Shown in pieces: positions 62,702 to 64,000 of a DNA stretch of 64,000 nucleotides. The translations under genes were made by a program, and so were the position numbers. Where the stretch lies: contig JAMXDE010000012.1 of NCBI GenBank assembly GCA_026770025.1, positions 558,001-622,000 on the forward strand. The letters are read 5' to 3'. Each line of letters starts with the position of its first letter. Positions within the stretch are counted from its first letter, which is position 1. The notes under the pieces were generated by a model that did no database searches, had not been told where the DNA came from, and was given only the letters and a program-made list of their open reading frames with translations. The stretch comes from Craspedostauros australis. Lineage: Eukaryota; Bacillariophyta; Bacillariophyceae; Mastogloiales; Achnanthaceae.

Positions 62702-64000
62702 CTACTGAACCATCATGGCTGGCAGCACCTTGTGCAGAACAGGACTGAACCATTGCTGGACGATGTCCCTCGATCCGTACCATCTCGATTCCGAGGCTTC
62801 GGATGCGTCAGATGTGTGTTGATCGTGCTCATGTTGATGCTGATGCTGGTTCTGCAGCATGGAGGTGTGGTACACGTTGTCCAAGGTGATCTGGAGATTG
62901 GAACCCTCCAGGTGCGCAAGCGGGACAGGGACGATGCCATCGCCGTCCTGGTGTCCTTGACCAGACAGCAACTTGTACGATTGGTACGCAAGCATGTGAT
63001 CAGCATCTGGCTGTGAGGTGATGGTGTTTGGAGAAGGGATGTGTGCTTGCTGCTGCTCGACGTTCAATGCGGATCCGGCAGCAGACACGTAGAAGAGACG
63101 GTCGTTGAAGAAGGCACCTGGGAAGGTGTCGTGAACGATACGGAGTGCACCGCCGGTGATGTCAACGGAGCCCTTGGGGCATGGGATGTGGGGAGACCCG
63201 AGCGTGACGATTCCCAGGATGCTGTCGATGTCAATCTGCAGATCCTTGCCGTTGGTGTCGTCCATTCCGTATCCGACAGCGGCTCTGTTTGTTGGAAGGA
63301 GGCGAATGGTGAATGGTGAATGATGAACGTGATGATGCATGGAGGGAGAACGCGAGGGGTGATAGTGTGAGTGAAATGAATGGAATAGAGCAGAGTAAAG
63401 CAGAACACTGAAGCATGCACAGGAGCAGTCGCACAGGAGCAAAGCCGCACCAAACTCACCTTGCGAGCCAGCCACCGGCGGAGTGTCCCACCAGGATGAT
63501 CTTGGCGGTCGTGCCTTCCTCGTTGGCGACATCCTGGATTCTCTTGACCTCTTTCGCCACCTTCTGAAGGTACCATCGGTACGCCCACTTGGTTGCTGGT
63601 GCCTTGAAGGTCATGAAGTCGAGATCGCACATGCCGAATGCAATGGTCTGTGCCCAATCATGTCGCTGGAGTGGCAGGACGTGGATGTGATCCATTGCGT
63701 TGGTCATATCGTTGTCGTTGTTGTTGTTGTCGTTGTCGTTGCTCCACCATCCAGCGTCGATGGCTTGCTGTGCGATGTTGGGAACCAGGTCGTCGACGTA
63801 GTCGCTGGCTGCGGTTGCGAAGCCTGGAAGAACGAGGACGTGCGTTTGCTGTGGATTGATGTGAGTTGCCGTGGCGGCTGGTGGCGGTCCTTGTCGTGTG
63901 TGTGTGGTTGATGTTTTTGACGCCGATGGCGTGTTGTGTGTCACCCACGCTTGGCAGTTTGTGATTGAGTTGCACAAACACAGCAGCGTGAGTGTGATGA
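62702..64000 (-). CDS. Alpha/beta hydrolase (PGAP1/serine-esterase-like), 5' end cut off
   Basis: Read on the minus strand: an exon from the window edge (64000) to 63460 and an exon 63284-62702, joined GCAAG/GTGAGT...AACAG/A. The join gives the nucleophile region ILVGHSAGGWLAR + AAVGYGMDD with GHSAGG around the catalytic serine, followed by ILGIVTLGSPHIPCP. An earlier VLVLPGFATAASDY is the usual first strand and oxyanion loop. This resembles PGAP1-like lipases and plant alpha/beta hydrolases that carry GWLAR...LGSPH. The visible N-terminus (ITLTLLCLCNSITNCQA/WVTHN) looks like the end of a signal peptide with tryptophan at +1, so plastid import is possible. The start codon lies beyond the window. 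The catalytic His is probably in HQDGDGIVP or a nearby C-terminal stretch. Substrate unknown. Confidence 0.78.
63711..63742. repeat. Trinucleotide repeat coding for D/N run
   Basis: GTT/GTC triplets on the plus strand coding for an N/D run in the hydrolase, between the first strand and the catalytic region. Probably a surface loop insert. Confidence 0.8.

Noticed and set aside
1..64000. Biosynthetic, defence or mobile-element cluster
   Set aside because: The genes are unrelated housekeeping families in mixed orientation. I saw no transposase, reverse transcriptase, integrase, terminal repeats or CRISPR-like array.

Overview
The window is nuclear DNA of a compact eukaryotic genome, most likely a diatom or a close stramenopile alga with a red secondary plastid. 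Three observations support this. Genes have few introns (0-2 each), all GT-AG, with donors mostly GTAAGT, GTGAGT or GTACGT. The transketolase gene starts with a separate exon coding for a signal peptide that ends in VHG/FTAP, the aromatic-at-cleavage 'ASAFAP' type of secondary-plastid presequence. Most 5' leaders are long and rich in A and C. There are no bacterial operons, rRNA genes, CRISPR arrays or recognisable transposons, and I found no tRNA. The species cannot be named from the sequence alone.

Layout, left to right: a basic RRM-half protein (-, 36-644); a 2 kb gap with one doubtful small ORF; mitochondrial ribosomal protein bL20m (+, 2769-3754); a 1344-residue disordered protein (-, 4061-8095); a CUE-like, glutamine/glycine-rich Def1-like protein (+, 9484-12822); nucleolar RRP1/Nop52 (-, 13481-15679); a histidine-rich protein with an unrecognised cysteine-rich C-terminal module (+, 17018-20636); an RGG-box protein (-, 20741-22934); a bile acid:sodium symporter family (BASS) carrier (-, 23874-25312); an eIF4B-like protein with NSRF repeats and a W2 domain (+, 26366-29694); a PQQ-type beta-propeller membrane protein (+, 31374-33876); a UAS-UBX protein like FAF2/UBXD8 (-, 34481-35557); a giant NBAS/Sec39-like protein with a C-terminal UBA domain (+, 36553-43815); 26S proteasome ATPase Rpt6 (-, 44377-45863); plastid transketolase (-, 46627-49733); a 1948-residue protein with four related EF-hand-like modules (-, 51154-57000); nucleolar GTPase NOG1 (+, 59794-62267); and an alpha/beta hydrolase cut by the right edge (-, 62702-64000).

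The genes are mostly unrelated housekeeping functions. Loose themes are 60S ribosome biogenesis (RRP1, NOG1), translation (bL20m, eIF4B-like), and ER or proteasome quality control (UBX protein, NBAS-like protein, Rpt6). I see no biosynthetic or defence cluster. The best candidates for something undescribed are the cysteine-rich module at 20129-20636, the four-module EF-hand-like protein, the NBAS-UBA fusion lying head to head with a UBX protein that seems to lack its UBA domain, and the eIF4B/W2 architecture. Exon junctions below were worked out by hand from reading-frame continuity and splice signals.
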